Positions 51,483 through 63,121 of a DNA stretch of 64,000 bases are shown piece by piece. This DNA comes from Couchioplanes caeruleus (lineage in GTDB: Bacteria; Actinomycetota; Actinomycetes; Mycobacteriales; Micromonosporaceae). Made by a program: the position numbers and the translations under genes. Under the pieces are notes generated by a model. The model made no database searches, was not told where the DNA came from, and saw only the letters and a list, made by a program, of their open reading frames with translations. The DNA lies in NCBI RefSeq assembly GCF_023499255.1, contig NZ_CP092183.1, forward strand, positions 2,859,501 through 2,923,500, written 5' to 3'. Position 1 is the stretch's first letter. Every line of letters starts with the position of its first letter.

Positions 51483-52390
51483 GTCAGCCCTCTCTCCACG
51501 TTCGCCCGCAACAGCTGCCAGCATTCCTCGTCCTCCGGGTTCCCGCTGTGCGGGCGGCGGAACCGGTGCAGGTCGACGCAGAGGTCGTTGATCAGCCAGC
51601 GGCGCCGGTACAGCTCGAGCATCCCCGGCTCGGCGCGGACGCCGGTGGCGGCGGTGTACCCGGTGAGGTCGCCGCCGAGCAGCCACAGGTCGCGCTCGGG
51701 CGGGGCGAGCAGCGCGGTCTCCCAGTCGATCAGCTTCCAGCCGTCGGCCGCGCGCATCGTGTTGCCCGGGTGCGGCTCGCCGTGGGTCAGCACCGACCGT
51801 GACCGGTCGGCCGATGCCGCGAGCTCGTCGTAACGGTCCAGCTCAGCCCGGATCCGCGCCGCGTGCGCCCCGATCAACCGGGCGGCGGGCGCGGCGAACG
51901 GGCCGGTGCCCGCCACGTTGCCGCCGGTCAGGGTCGCTTCCAGCCCGTCACGGTGGGGGATCGTGAAGTCGTCGGCGGCCGCGGCGCGGCCGGCCGCCGA
52001 CGGCGCGGTGTGCACCGCGACGAGCATGTCGAGGACGGCGGCCCGGTGACTCTCCGCCGGCCAGTCGCCCCAGGAAAAGCTTTCACCCCATATGTACGGG
52101 TACAGCGCCCCCGCATATTTCTCGCCGACACGCTGCACGGGTCGCACCGGCGCCACCACGAACGGCAGGCGCAACGCCGACGCGGCGTCGAACGCCCGCC
52201 GCAGCCGTTCGAACGAGGCGCCGGGCCGGCCGGCGTCGAGCTCGTCCACGGTCAGGAACCAGCGCGTGCCGTCGACGCCCGTGGCCGTCCAGTGGTGGCT
52301 GCCCCAGCCCACCGGCGCGTACTCCAGCTCGGCCAGCGCGAACGCCTCCCGCAGCAGGCCCTCGGGCAGATCGGCGGGAGGCGTCAACAC
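51479..52390 (-). CDS. Aminoglycoside phosphotransferase-like kinase (APH family)
   Basis: 303 residues from a GTG. APH-type small-molecule kinase: catalytic loop VLTHGEPHPGNTMR (Brenner-like HGxxxxxN) near residue 195 and the metal-binding IDWETALLAPPERDL after it. The N-lobe is divergent with WGSHHWTATGVDGTRWFLTV in place of a glycine loop. Such proteins phosphorylate antibiotics, sugars or other alcohols; the operon with a glucosidase favours a sugar or glycoside but this is inference. It lies 12 bases after the GH3 gene. Confidence 0.87.
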   Translation of the reverse strand: MLTPPADLPEGLLREAFALAELEYAPVGWGSHHWTATGVDGTRWFLTVDELDAGRPGASFERLRRAFDAASALRLPFVVAPVRPVQRVGEKYAGALYPYIWGESFSWGDWPAESHRAAVLDMLVAVHTAPSAAGRAAAADDFTIPHRDGLEATLTGGNVAGTGPFAAPAARLIGAHAARIRAELDRYDELAASADRSRSVLTHGEPHPGNTMRAADGWKLIDWETALLAPPERDLWLLGGDLTGYTAATGVRAEPGMLELYRRRWLINDLCVDLHRFRRPHSGNPEDEECWQLLRANVERGLT

Positions 52391-52402
52391 GGCCGTCGGG
52401 CC

Positions 52403-54646
52403 CTACGAGATCCGGAACCGCGCGCGCAGCAGGTTCTTCGTGCGCGAGTTCGGCCCCACGAGCAGGTCGAAGTCGCCGGGCTCGACGACGCGCCGGCCGT
52501 CCGCGGTCACCAGCGTGCAGTCGGCGGCGGCGACAGCGATGTCAACGGTGACGCTCTCGCCGGGCGCCACGGACACCTGCCGGTACGCCTTGAGCTCCTT
52601 CGCCGCCCACGTGACGCTGGTGACGAGGTCGCTGATGTACGCCTGCACGGTCTCCAGCGCCGGGCGGCTGCCGGTGTTCGTCAGCCGTACGCTCGCCCGT
52701 ACCGTGCCGTCCGGGGCCACGTCCGGCTCGGCGATTGCCAGGTCGGCGTACTCGACCGTGGTGTAGCTCAGGCCCTCGCCGAACGCGAACAGCGGGTCCT
52801 GGGTGAGGTCGGCGTACCGGTTGCCGTGCTGCCCGCGGATCTGGTTGTAGTAGATCGGCTGCTGGCCGACGTGCCGCGCGGCGGACAGCGGCATGCGCCC
52901 GGTGGGCTCGATGTGGCCGAGCAGGAGCTCCGCCACCGCCCGGCCGCCGCGCATGCCGGGGTTGAACGCCTGCACGATGGCGGACGCGCGCAGCGCCGAC
53001 GGCGGCAGCGCGGCGGGCTTCGAGTTGATGAGCACGACGACGGTGGGCGTACCCGTCTCGGCGAGGGCGTCGAGCAGCGCGATCTGACCGCCCTGCAGTT
53101 CCAGCGTCGCGGTGGACTTGCTCTCGCCGGTGAGCGCGACCGTGTCGCCGACCACCACGACGGCGTAGTCGGCGGCCCGTGCCACCGCGACCGCCTCGGC
53201 GATCATCGCCGGGTCGGCCTCCGCGGGGCGCGAGATCGGCGGCCGCGGCTGCCCGTCGCGGTAGAACTCGCCCTGCGGGTCGGGGACCAGCTTCTCGATG
53301 TCCGCGCCGCGGGCGGTGGTGACCGTCCAGTCCGCGGGGGCGACGGCCCGGAAGCCGTCGAGCACGGTCTCGATCAGCTCGCGCGGCTGGCCGTCGGGCA
53401 TCCAGTCGACCTGGCCGGAGGCGCCGGCCCAGTCGCCGAGCTGCGACTGCGGGGCGTCGGCGTTGGGGCCGATGATCGCGACGGTCCGCGGCTCGCCGGC
53501 GGGCAGCGGCAGGGTGCCGTCGTTGGCGAGCAGCACCAGCGACCGGCGGGCCACCTCGAGGTTGAGCGCGGCGTGGTCCGGGTGCCCGATGACCGCCGCC
53601 TGCCGCTGTGCGTCCGGGGCCCGCGGGTTCTCGAACAGGCCGAGCCGGAACTTCAGCCGCAGGATCCGGCGTACGGCGGCATCGATCTCCTCCTCGGCCA
53701 GCAGGCCGCGCTCGACCGCGGTCTGCGCACCCTCGAAGAACGCGGGGGTGGTCATGACCAGGTCGTTGCCGGCGCGGACGGCGACGGCCGCGGCCTCCAC
53801 CGCGTCCGCGCACACCTTCTGCTCCCAGACCATGCGCCCGACGTTGTCCCAGTCGGTGACGAGCGTGCCGGTGAAGCCCCACTCCTCCTTGAGCACGTCG
53901 TTGAGCAGCCACTTGTTCGCGGTGATCGGCACGCCGTCGATGGACTGGTAGCCCAGCATGAAGATGCTGCAGCCCTCCTTGGCCACCCGCTCGAACGGCG
54001 GCAGGAACCAGGCGCGCAGCTTGCGCGGGCTCAGGTCGGCCTCGCTGGCGTCGCGGCCGCCCTGGGTCTCCGAGTAGCCGGCGAAGTGCTTGGCCGTCGC
54101 GAGCACCGCGGTCGGGTCGCTCAAGCCGTTGCCCTGATAGCCACGGACCATCGCGGAGCCGAGCTCGCCGATCAGGAACGGGTCCTCGCCGAACGTCTCG
54201 TCGACCCGGCCCCAGCGCAGGTCCCGGGTGATGCAGAGCACGGGGGAGAAGGTCCAGTGGATGCCCGTCGCGGAGACCTCGACCGCGGTGACCCGGGCGA
54301 CCCGCTCGGCCAGCCCCGCGTCCCAGGTGGCGGCCATGGCGAGCTGGGTGGGGAAGACGGTGGCGCCGGGCCAGAAGCCGTGCCCGTGGATGCAGTCCTC
54401 GGCGGTGATCAGCGGGATGCCGAGCCGGGTGCCCGCCGCCAGGTCGATCGCCTCGAGCATGCGCTGCGGCGAGGCGTGCAGGATCGATCCGGCCAGGCGC
54501 GTGCTGACGGCGTCCTTGAGGTCCCGCCGCGCGTCGAGCTGGAGCATCTGCCCGACCTTCTCGGCCAGCGTCATCCGGCCCAGCAGGTCCTCGACCCGCT
54601 GGTCGACACTGAGCGAGGGATCACGGTACGGGTCGTCAGGGGCCAC
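52403..54646 (-). CDS. Glycoside hydrolase family 3 beta-glucosidase-like protein
   Basis: 747 residues from GTG 54646, preceded by AAGGAG; no signal peptide, so cytoplasmic. The N-terminal TIM barrel has GRMTLAEKVGQML, the acidic nucleophile in GTLVTDWDNVG, and AKHFAGYSETQGGRD (KHF motif); the alpha/beta sandwich has LLANDGTLPLP and VVVVGDT; a C-terminal fibronectin-like domain ends it (ETVQAYISDL, KAYRQVSVAPGE). It cleaves beta-linked glucosides or xylosides from the nonreducing end. GH3 members also include exo-xylosidases, so substrate is open. Upstream 54667-54770 has repeated CCGGAACC/CCGGTACCGG words. Confidence 0.92.
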   Translation of the reverse strand: MAPDDPYRDPSLSVDQRVEDLLGRMTLAEKVGQMLQLDARRDLKDAVSTRLAGSILHASPQRMLEAIDLAAGTRLGIPLITAEDCIHGHGFWPGATVFPTQLAMAATWDAGLAERVARVTAVEVSATGIHWTFSPVLCITRDLRWGRVDETFGEDPFLIGELGSAMVRGYQGNGLSDPTAVLATAKHFAGYSETQGGRDASEADLSPRKLRAWFLPPFERVAKEGCSIFMLGYQSIDGVPITANKWLLNDVLKEEWGFTGTLVTDWDNVGRMVWEQKVCADAVEAAAVAVRAGNDLVMTTPAFFEGAQTAVERGLLAEEEIDAAVRRILRLKFRLGLFENPRAPDAQRQAAVIGHPDHAALNLEVARRSLVLLANDGTLPLPAGEPRTVAIIGPNADAPQSQLGDWAGASGQVDWMPDGQPRELIETVLDGFRAVAPADWTVTTARGADIEKLVPDPQGEFYRDGQPRPPISRPAEADPAMIAEAVAVARAADYAVVVVGDTVALTGESKSTATLELQGGQIALLDALAETGTPTVVVLINSKPAALPPSALRASAIVQAFNPGMRGGRAVAELLLGHIEPTGRMPLSAARHVGQQPIYYNQIRGQHGNRYADLTQDPLFAFGEGLSYTTVEYADLAIAEPDVAPDGTVRASVRLTNTGSRPALETVQAYISDLVTSVTWAAKELKAYRQVSVAPGESVTVDIAVAAADCTLVTADGRRVVEPGDFDLLVGPNSRTKNLLRARFRIS

Positions 54647-54699
54647 GACACTCCTTCGGTCCGACCGCGCGACACACGGTCTCCGAGCTGCAACACATC

Positions 54700-54811
54700 G
54701 GTAAGCGTCGGAAGTGTCGCACAGCCCGGAACCGGTACCGGCGTCCGCGGGGGTCGGATCTTTGGTCAATGAGTACCGGAACCGGCGGGAACCGGAGTTT
54801 TCGGGACGGCT
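54700..54811. repeat. Recurring CCGGAACC/CCGGTACCGG words upstream of GH3 gene
   Basis: Within about 110 bases occur CGGAACCGGTACCGG (54727-54741), TACCGGAACCGGCGGGAACCGG (54775 on, read as a positional note) and a central palindrome CCGGTACCGG. Such clustering before a sugar gene fits operator sites for a LacI- or similar regulator, but no regulator is nearby and the motif matches no operator I know. Confidence 0.35.
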
Positions 54812-54856
54812 CAGACGCCGACCGGCCTCAGGCTCACGCGCCGGGATTGCGCCGGC

Positions 54857-55090
54857 TCAGCCCACGGCATCGCTGTCGTCGATGCTCGGCACCTCGACGC
54901 CCACCGCGGTCAGCGCGTCGAGGCGGTCCCCGGCGGCGCGCTTCTCGGCCTCGGCGAGCGTCGCGTACTCGACCTGTACGGAAGGGTCCTCGAGGTCCTC
55001 GACACGGTCGAAGAAGCGCTGGGTCGCCCGGACGGCCTCGGCGTACGCGGCGGCGGTCTCCCGGATGCGCAGCAGATCCTGATCAGCCAT
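54857..55090 (-). CDS. Small hypothetical protein, 77 aa
   Basis: I do not recognise it. The sequence is acidic, helix-prone (RETAAAYAEAVRATQRFFDRVEDLE) and Cys-free, with no signal or membrane segment. It lies ten bases after the MDMPI-like gene and is followed by the GH3 promoter region. A TAGAAC -10 candidate is six bases before the ATG, so it could be transcribed separately and leaderless. Codon use is normal, supporting a real gene. Confidence 0.6.
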   Translation of the reverse strand: MADQDLLRIRETAAAYAEAVRATQRFFDRVEDLEDPSVQVEYATLAEAEKRAAGDRLDALTAVGVEVPSIDDSDAVG

Positions 55091-55100
55091 GCCGACAGTT

Positions 55101-55598
55101 CTACCCCCGATCGGCCCGCCAACTCCGCAACGGCTCGGGCATGTCGAGCCCGGCGAACGACGGCGGCCAATCGGCGGCGGTGTATCCGGCGTCCAGGTCG
55201 ACGTGGTGCAGCTCCAGCTCGGTCAGCCGCCGCAGCAGCACCTGACTCCTGGGGAACGGATCGACGCCCGGAACGGACACCACGTCGTCCCATCGCTCCG
55301 GCGGCACGCCCAGCACGGTCGCCCGGAAGGCCTCCGCGGTCGCCGCGACGTCGCCGACGAGCTCGGCGGCCGTGCGATCCGAGCCGGCCTCGATGTCGGC
55401 GTTGCGCGCCTGCCGGCTCGCGTACGGCGGCTCGTCGACGAGGATGTTGCGCAACGCCTCCCCGCCCCGGGCCAGGTGCGCGAGCACGTAGGCGCGGCTC
55501 CAGCCGGGCAGCAGCGACGGCTGCCGGAGGTCCGCGTCGGTGAACCGGCCGGCCGTCTCCAGCAGCCGGGCGGTCGCCTGCTCGATGTCGTTCAGCAT
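55101..55598 (-). CDS. Mycothiol-dependent maleylpyruvate isomerase (MDMPI)-like DinB protein
   Basis: 165 residues. The N-terminal region LTETAGRFTDADLRQPSLLPGWSRAYVLAHLARG-type pattern (short segments LLPGWSRA and VLAHLARGGEAL seen at about residues 30-50) is the MDMPI N-terminal fold with its first metal His; the later RRLTELELHHVDLDAGY supplies the other ligands. Mycothiol-dependent isomerases and many paralogues share this. It is shorter than the full 230-residue enzyme and lacks the C-terminal domain, so the function is undefined. Confidence 0.8.
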   Translation of the reverse strand: MLNDIEQATARLLETAGRFTDADLRQPSLLPGWSRAYVLAHLARGGEALRNILVDEPPYASRQARNADIEAGSDRTAAELVGDVAATAEAFRATVLGVPPERWDDVVSVPGVDPFPRSQVLLRRLTELELHHVDLDAGYTAADWPPSFAGLDMPEPLRSWRADRG

Positions 55599-55608
55599 GG
55601 GACCGACC

Positions 55609-56138
55609 CTAAGGGCCCGTCCCGGCCGTCGGCTCCACGACCGGGTCCCGGGCGGGCCGGGCGACGAGGGCCGCGGTTCCCAGAGCGACGGCGAACAGCA
55701 GCACGCCGAGGAAACTGCACCCGAAGCCGTACGTGACGGACAGCGCCCAGAACGGTTTGCCGGGCGCGTCGCGGGTGATCGTCTGCATGACGAGCGCCGC
55801 GTACCCGAGGATGGTCTGCGGCAGCAGCAGGACCAGCGCGAATCCGGCGGTGCCCACGGTCAGCGCCCGGACGGTGCCGCCCGCGTCCTCGGTGCGGCGG
55901 CTCGCCCAGCCGGTGAGCAACCAGCCGATGAGACCGCCCGCGAGCAGTCCCAGCCCGGCGGCCGCGGGGACGCGGGCGGGCGTGACCCGTGCCGCAGCAC
56001 GTCGGCGGTCTCGCGTACGGTCGGCCGCCGCCGATCGGCGGGTGCCGCCTCCAGCAGCGTGCCGAGGAGCTCCGTGCGGCGCCGGCCCGGCGGGTACGCC
56101 CGCACCAGGAGCCGGTATCGCGCCTCCAGCCGGCTCAT
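55609..56138 (-). pseudogene. Frameshifted membrane protein paired with PadR regulator
   Basis: The reading frame starts with MSRLEARYRLLVRAYPPG (56138) and runs to LRHG at about 56000, then must change frame to continue as VTPARVPAAAGLGLLAGGLIG and a 100-residue part with three membrane segments ending at 55609; total length is not a multiple of three. The two parts read like the single actinobacterial membrane protein that follows PadR regulators. One base appears lost or gained near 55985-56000. Sequencing error, a true inactivating mutation or programmed shifting are all possible. The ATG overlaps the padR stop. Confidence 0.65.
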
Positions 56139-56476
56139 GCGGTGGCCGGGTCCAGGTGCGGCCGGGCGGCGAGCTGGCGCGTCGCCGTCCGTGCGTTGCG
56201 GCTCAGCCGTTCGGCCTCGGCGGTCACGGCGGAGATCCCGCCACTGGTGAGGCGGTAGTAGCGGCGGTCGCGACCGTCCACCTTCTCCTCGTGGTCCACC
56301 TCGACCAGCCCTTCGGCCTCGAGGCGGTCGAGTGCCGCGTACAGCGTGCCGGCCTGGAGGGTGACCTGCCCCTCGGACAGGACGGCGGCCTCCCGGATGA
56401 TCCCGTAACCGTGCAGGGGGCGGCTGACCAGAGCGGTCAGGATCCAGAAGGTGGGCTCGCGCATCGCGTGGGGCAT
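56135..56476 (-). CDS. PadR-family transcriptional regulator
   Basis: 113 residues. Winged helix-turn-helix: REPTFWILTALVSRPLHGYGI, LQAGTLYAALDRLEAEGLVEV and the wing GRDRRYYRLTSGG, followed by a short dimerisation helix. PadR proteins repress membrane or transporter genes in response to small ligands and antibiotics. It overlaps the following membrane-protein frame by ATGA, so it likely controls that gene and itself. It is divergent from argC across 130 bases. Confidence 0.91.
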   Translation of the reverse strand: MPHAMREPTFWILTALVSRPLHGYGIIREAAVLSEGQVTLQAGTLYAALDRLEAEGLVEVDHEEKVDGRDRRYYRLTSGGISAVTAEAERLSRNARTATRQLAARPHLDPATA

Positions 56477-56573
56477 GCCGGGAACACAAAGACTATCTGA
56501 CTATGGGTCAAGCCGCGGCCGTCCCGCTGAGCGGGAGCCGGGTGACACGAGCTTGCTCACGGATGGCACCCGT

Positions 56574-56579
56574 TATACG
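56574..56579 (+). promoter_or_regulatory. Candidate -10 of the arginine operon promoter
   Basis: TATACG within CCCGTTATACGG is the best -10-like word before argC, with TTGCTC (56553-56558) as a -35 about 15 bases upstream. The predicted start falls inside the ARG box. Confidence 0.55.
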
Positions 56580-56584
56580 GTTCT

Positions 56585-56600
56585 CTGCATAGTCATGCGG
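56585..56600 (+). promoter_or_regulatory. ARG box (ArgR operator)
   Basis: CTGCATAGTCATGCGG is an imperfect palindrome with half-sites TGCAT and ATGCG, close to the TGCAT-ATGCA-type operators bound by ArgR. It lies between the -10 and the argC Shine-Dalgarno, so ArgR bound here with arginine would block transcription. The argR gene is in the same operon, giving autoregulation. Confidence 0.65.
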
Positions 56601-56608
56601 AGGTGGGT

Positions 56609-57610
56609 ATGGGAATCCGGGTCGCTGTGGCCGGGGCCAGTGGATATGCCGGGGGTGAGCTGCTGCGCCTGATCGCCGGCCACCCCGAGCTCGACCTCGT
56701 GGCCGCCACGGCGCACACGCAGGCGGGTACGCCCGTCGCGGCCGTGCACCCGCAGCTCGCGGGGTTGGACCTGACGCTCGGGGCCACCGATGCCGTCACC
56801 TTGAGCGACGCCGACCTCGTCTTCCTCGCGCTCCCGCACGGGCAGTCGGCGGCCCTCGCCGCGCAGCTGCCCGGCGGGGTGAAGATCGTCGACCTGGGCG
56901 CGGACTTCCGGTTGCGCGACGCCGCGGCCTGGGAGCGCTACTACGGCGGCGCGCACGCCGGCACGTGGACGTACGGCCTCCCCGAGCTGCCCGGGCAGCG
57001 CGAGGCGGCCGCCGCCAGCGACCGGGTCGCCAACACCGGCTGCTACGCGGCCACGATCACGCTCGCCCTCGCCCCGCTGATCGCCGCCGGGGTCGCCGAT
57101 CCCGCCGACGTCGTGGTGGTCGCCGCCTCCGGCACGTCCGGGGCCGGCCGGGCGGCGAAGGTGAACCTGCTCGGCAGCGAGGTGATGGGTGACCTGTCGC
57201 CGTACAAGGTGGGTGCCCACCAGCACGTGCCGGAGATCAAGCAGGCCACCGGCGCCGACTCGCTGTCCCTGACGCCGGTGCTGGCCCCGATGCCGCGCGG
57301 GATCCTCGCGACCGTCACGGCGAAGCCGATCGGGCGTACGCACCCGCGCGACGTGCTGGCCGCGGCGTACGCGGACGAGCCGTTCGTGCACCTGCTGCCG
57401 GAGGGCGCCTGGCCGCACACCGCGGCGACGCTCGGATCCAACTCGTGCCACCTGCAGGCGACGCTGGACGTCGACTCCGGGCGCATCGTCGTGGTCAGCG
57501 CGCTGGACAACCTCGGCAAGGGCGCCGCCGCGCAGGCCGTACAGTGCGCCAACCTGATGCTCGGCCTGCCCGAGACGGCCGGCCTGTCGGTGTTCGGGGT
57601 GGCGCCGTGA
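56609..57610 (+). CDS. argC: N-acetyl-gamma-glutamyl-phosphate reductase
   Basis: 333 residues from ATG 56609 (CGGAGG lies five bases upstream; GTG 56603 would remove that site). It reduces N-acetylglutamyl phosphate to the semialdehyde, third step of arginine synthesis. The N-terminal GASGYAGGELLRLI binds NADP, the catalytic Cys is in VANTGCYATI near residue 148, and HQHVPEI follows. It is the first gene of the arginine operon under an ARG box. It overlaps argJ (GTGA). Confidence 0.96.
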   Translation: MGIRVAVAGASGYAGGELLRLIAGHPELDLVAATAHTQAGTPVAAVHPQLAGLDLTLGATDAVTLSDADLVFLALPHGQSAALAAQLPGGVKIVDLGADFRLRDAAAWERYYGGAHAGTWTYGLPELPGQREAAAASDRVANTGCYAATITLALAPLIAAGVADPADVVVVAASGTSGAGRAAKVNLLGSEVMGDLSPYKVGAHQHVPEIKQATGADSLSLTPVLAPMPRGILATVTAKPIGRTHPRDVLAAAYADEPFVHLLPEGAWPHTAATLGSNSCHLQATLDVDSGRIVVVSALDNLGKGAAAQAVQCANLMLGLPETAGLSVFGVAP

Positions 57611-58779
57611 CCGTCACCGCCCCCAAGGGTTTCCGCGCCTCCGGCGTCGCCGCCGGGCTCAAGGCCAGCGGCGGGCCGGACGTGGCGCTCGTCGTCAACG
57701 ACGGGCCCGACGCGACCGTCGCCGGCGTGTTCACCGGCAACCGGGTCAAGGCCGCGCCGGTGCTGTGGAGCCAGCAGGTGCTCAAGGGCGGCGTGATCCG
57801 CGCCGTCGTGCTGAACTCCGGCGGCGCCAACGCGTGCACCGGCACGCAGGGCTTCCGCGACACCCACGCCACCGCCGAGCACGTCGCCTCGGTGCTGCGT
57901 GGCGGGCCGAAGCCGCTGCTCATCGGGGCCGGCGACGTCGCGGTCTGCTCCACCGGCCTGATCGGTGAGCTGCTGCCGATGGACAAGCTGCTGCCCGGCG
58001 TCACCGCGGCGGTCAAGCAGCTCGGCCCGGACGGCGGCGAGGCCGCGGCGACGGCGATCATGACCACCGACACGGTCGCCAAGAACGTGCACGTGGTCCA
58101 GGAGGGCTGGTCGGTCGGCGGGATCGCCAAGGGCGCCGGGATGCTCGCCCCCGCCCTGGCCACCATGCTCGTCGTGCTGACCACGGACGCGGTCGCCGGC
58201 TCGGAGGCGCTCGACACCGCGCTGCGCGAGGCCACCCGGGTGACGTTCGACCGCATCGACGCCGACGGCTGCATGTCCACCAACGACACCGTCCTGCTGC
58301 TGGCCAGCGGCGCCTCGGACGTGCAGCCCAGCCAGGAGGAGCTGACCGCCGCGGTCACCGCCGCCTGCCACGACCTCGCGCAGCAGCTCATCGCCGACGC
58401 GGAGGGCGCGACCAAGCACGTCGCGATCCAGGTGCTGGGCGCCGCCAGCGAGGCCGACGCGGTCGAGGTCGGCCGGTCGGTGGCGGGGAACAACCTGGTC
58501 AAGACCGCGCTGTTCGGCAACGACCCCAACTGGGGCCGCATCCTCGCCGCCGTGGGTACGACCGGCGCGGCGTTCACCCCGGACCGCATCGACGTGGGCG
58601 TGAACGGCGTGTGGGTGTGCAAGGGCGGCGCCGCCGCGGAGGACCGGTCCAAGGTGGATCTGCGTGGCCGGGACGTCACGATCCAGGTGCACCTGCACGA
58701 GGGGGAGATGGACGCGACGATCTGGACCACGGATCTGAGCCACGCGTACGTGCACGAGAACTCGGCGTACAGCACATGA
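57607..58779 (+). CDS. argJ: Bifunctional ornithine acetyltransferase / N-acetylglutamate synthase
   Basis: 390 residues from GTG. It recycles the acetyl group between acetylornithine and glutamate. The precursor self-cleaves at the Thr in [16 protein letters not shown] near residue 185; other markers are [13 protein letters not shown] and IAVG-type C-terminal [13 protein letters not shown]. It overlaps both neighbours by four bases. Whether it is mono- or bifunctional cannot be told from sequence; no argA is present here, favouring the bifunctional form. Confidence 0.96.
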   Translation: MTVTAPKGFRASGVAAGLKASGGPDVALVVNDGPDATVAGVFTGNRVKAAPVLWSQQVLKGGVIRAVVLNSGGANACTGTQGFRDTHATAEHVASVLRGGPKPLLIGAGDVAVCSTGLIGELLPMDKLLPGVTAAVKQLGPDGGEAAATAIMTTDTVAKNVHVVQEGWSVGGIAKGAGMLAPALATMLVVLTTDAVAGSEALDTALREATRVTFDRIDADGCMSTNDTVLLLASGASDVQPSQEELTAAVTAACHDLAQQLIADAEGATKHVAIQVLGAASEADAVEVGRSVAGNNLVKTALFGNDPNWGRILAAVGTTGAAFTPDRIDVGVNGVWVCKGGAAAEDRSKVDLRGRDVTIQVHLHEGEMDATIWTTDLSHAYVHENSAYST

Positions 58780-59638
58780 CCCCGCAGGAGAAGGCGGCCG
58801 TCCTCATCGAGTCGCTGCCGTGGCTGGAACGCTTCCACGGCTCGACCGTCGTCATCAAGTACGGCGGCAACGCGATGATCAAGCCGGAGCTGCAGCGCGC
58901 GTTCGCGGCCGACATGGTCTTCCTGCGGTACGCCGGCATCAAACCCGTCGTGGTGCACGGCGGCGGCCCGCAGATCTCGGCCATGCTCGGCAGGCTCGGC
59001 ATCGAGAGCGAGTTCCGCGGCGGCCTGCGCGTCACCACGCCCGAGGCGATGGACGTCGTGCGCATGGTGCTCGTCGGCCAGGTCGGGCGCGAGCTCGTCG
59101 GGCTGATCAACGAGCACGGCCCGTTCGCCGTGGGCCTGTCCGGCGAGGACGCGCGGCTTTTCACCGCCGTACGCCGGCACGCGGTCGTCGACGGTGAGCC
59201 GGTCGACATCGGCCAGGTCGGCGACGTGGCGTCCGTGGACACCTCGGCCGTCGACGACCTCATCGCCGCCGGGCGCATCCCGGTCGTCGCCACCGTCGCG
59301 CCCGACGCCGACGGGGTGGTGCACAACGTCAACGCCGACACCGCCGCGGCCGCGCTGGCCGTCGCGCTCGGCGCCCGCAAGCTGGTCGTGCTCACCGACG
59401 TGCCCGGCCTTTACACCAACTGGCCGGACACGTCGTCGCTCACCTCGCAGATCGACGCCGACGCGCTGGCGAAGCTGCTGCCGGGCCTCGAGTCCGGGAT
59501 GGCGCCCAAGATGGAGGCCTGCCTGCGCGCCGTGCAGGGCGGGGTGCCCGCCGCGCACGTCGTCGACGGCCGGGTCCCGCACTCGACGCTGCTCGAAGTC
59601 TTCACCTCGGAAGGATTCGGAACGATGGTGGTCCCCTC

Positions 59639-59642
<4 letters not shown>
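58776..59642 (+). CDS. argB: Acetylglutamate kinase
   Basis: 288 residues, ATG in an ATGA overlap with argJ. It phosphorylates N-acetylglutamate, the arginine-inhibited step in many bacteria. Amino acid kinase fold: [14 protein letters not shown] at the start, [13 protein letters not shown] near 60, [15 protein letters not shown] and [15 protein letters not shown]. The N-terminal helix ([16 protein letters not shown]) is the extension linked to arginine inhibition. It overlaps argD by ATGA. Confidence 0.97.
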
Positions 59643-62218
<2,576 letters not shown>

Positions 62219-62222
<4 letters not shown>

Positions 62223-63121
62223 TCGCGCAGCAGCCCGCCGTCGAGGCCTTCTTCCCGGGCTTCGCCGACAACATGCAGAAGCTCCAGGCCCGCGGGCTCG
62301 AGTTCTACCTGGCCTCCAACGACACGCTGCGCCCGTTCCTCAACGAGGCGCCGTACGGCCACAAGCTCACCTGGCTGGACTTCACCGAGACCACCGGCGA
62401 CAAGGGCTGGGACACCGGCGAGTTCCTCAACCTGTTCAACGTGATCAACGGCATCGCGTTCGGCGACCGCGGCATCCCCATGCCGCAGTGGGTGATGGTC
62501 GACCTCATCCTCATGCCGTCGGCCGCGGTGATCGCCGCGCTGCCCCAGGCGCAGTTCACCGAGACGCTGGAGACCAGCGCGTTCGACGAGGACGCCAAGC
62601 GGCACCTGCGCGCGGTCTTCGACAAGGTGAAGCAGAGCGACTACAACGGCCCGATCCCGATCGGCGGCTACTGCGCGGCGCCCAGCGCGGCCCCCGGCAC
62701 CTGGGTCGGCTGGTCGCTGTGGTCGGTGATGACCAACGCCGGGCTGGGCCGCGCGCTCAAGGCCCTGGCGCTCTCGGTCTACCAGGCCCGCAAGCTCGAC
62801 GGCGTCACCCAGTACGACAACACCGCGCTGCGCGTGCACACCCGCTTCGGCCGGCTGCACATCCTGGTCGCGACCGTGCCGTTCCACACCTCGCCCGGCT
62901 CGTTCGTCTACGAGAACGACTTCACGGTGCCCGTGGCCGAGCGCGAGCCGGAGCCCACGTTCCTGCTCGACCCGTTCGACTACGAGCGCCAGCGCGCCAT
63001 GCAGAAGGCCATCGAGGCCCGGCAGTCCACCTACTACGTGCTCGCCCCCGGCCACCTCACGAAGGATGGGACGTCGTACGTGCCGATCCTCGAACTCCCG
63101 TACTCGCCCGAAGGAAACTGA
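62219..63121 (+). CDS. Unrecognised 300-aa protein between argR and argG
   Basis: 300 residues from GTG in a GTGA overlap with argR; its TGA shares its last base with the argG ATG. I do not recognise the family. It has no signal peptide or clear membrane helix; it is rich in aromatic residues ([42 protein letters not shown]), contains a single Cys in GGYCAAPS, and ends [10 protein letters not shown]. Codon use matches the neighbours. The position suggests a role with ArgG or arginine or a by-product, but no catalytic motif is visible. Confidence 0.85.

Noticed and set aside
54647..54770. CebR- or LacI-type operator before the GH3 gene
   Set aside because: The recurring CCGGAACC words do not match TGGGAGCGCTCCCA-type or standard LacI sites, and no regulator is adjacent; kept only as a repeat note.
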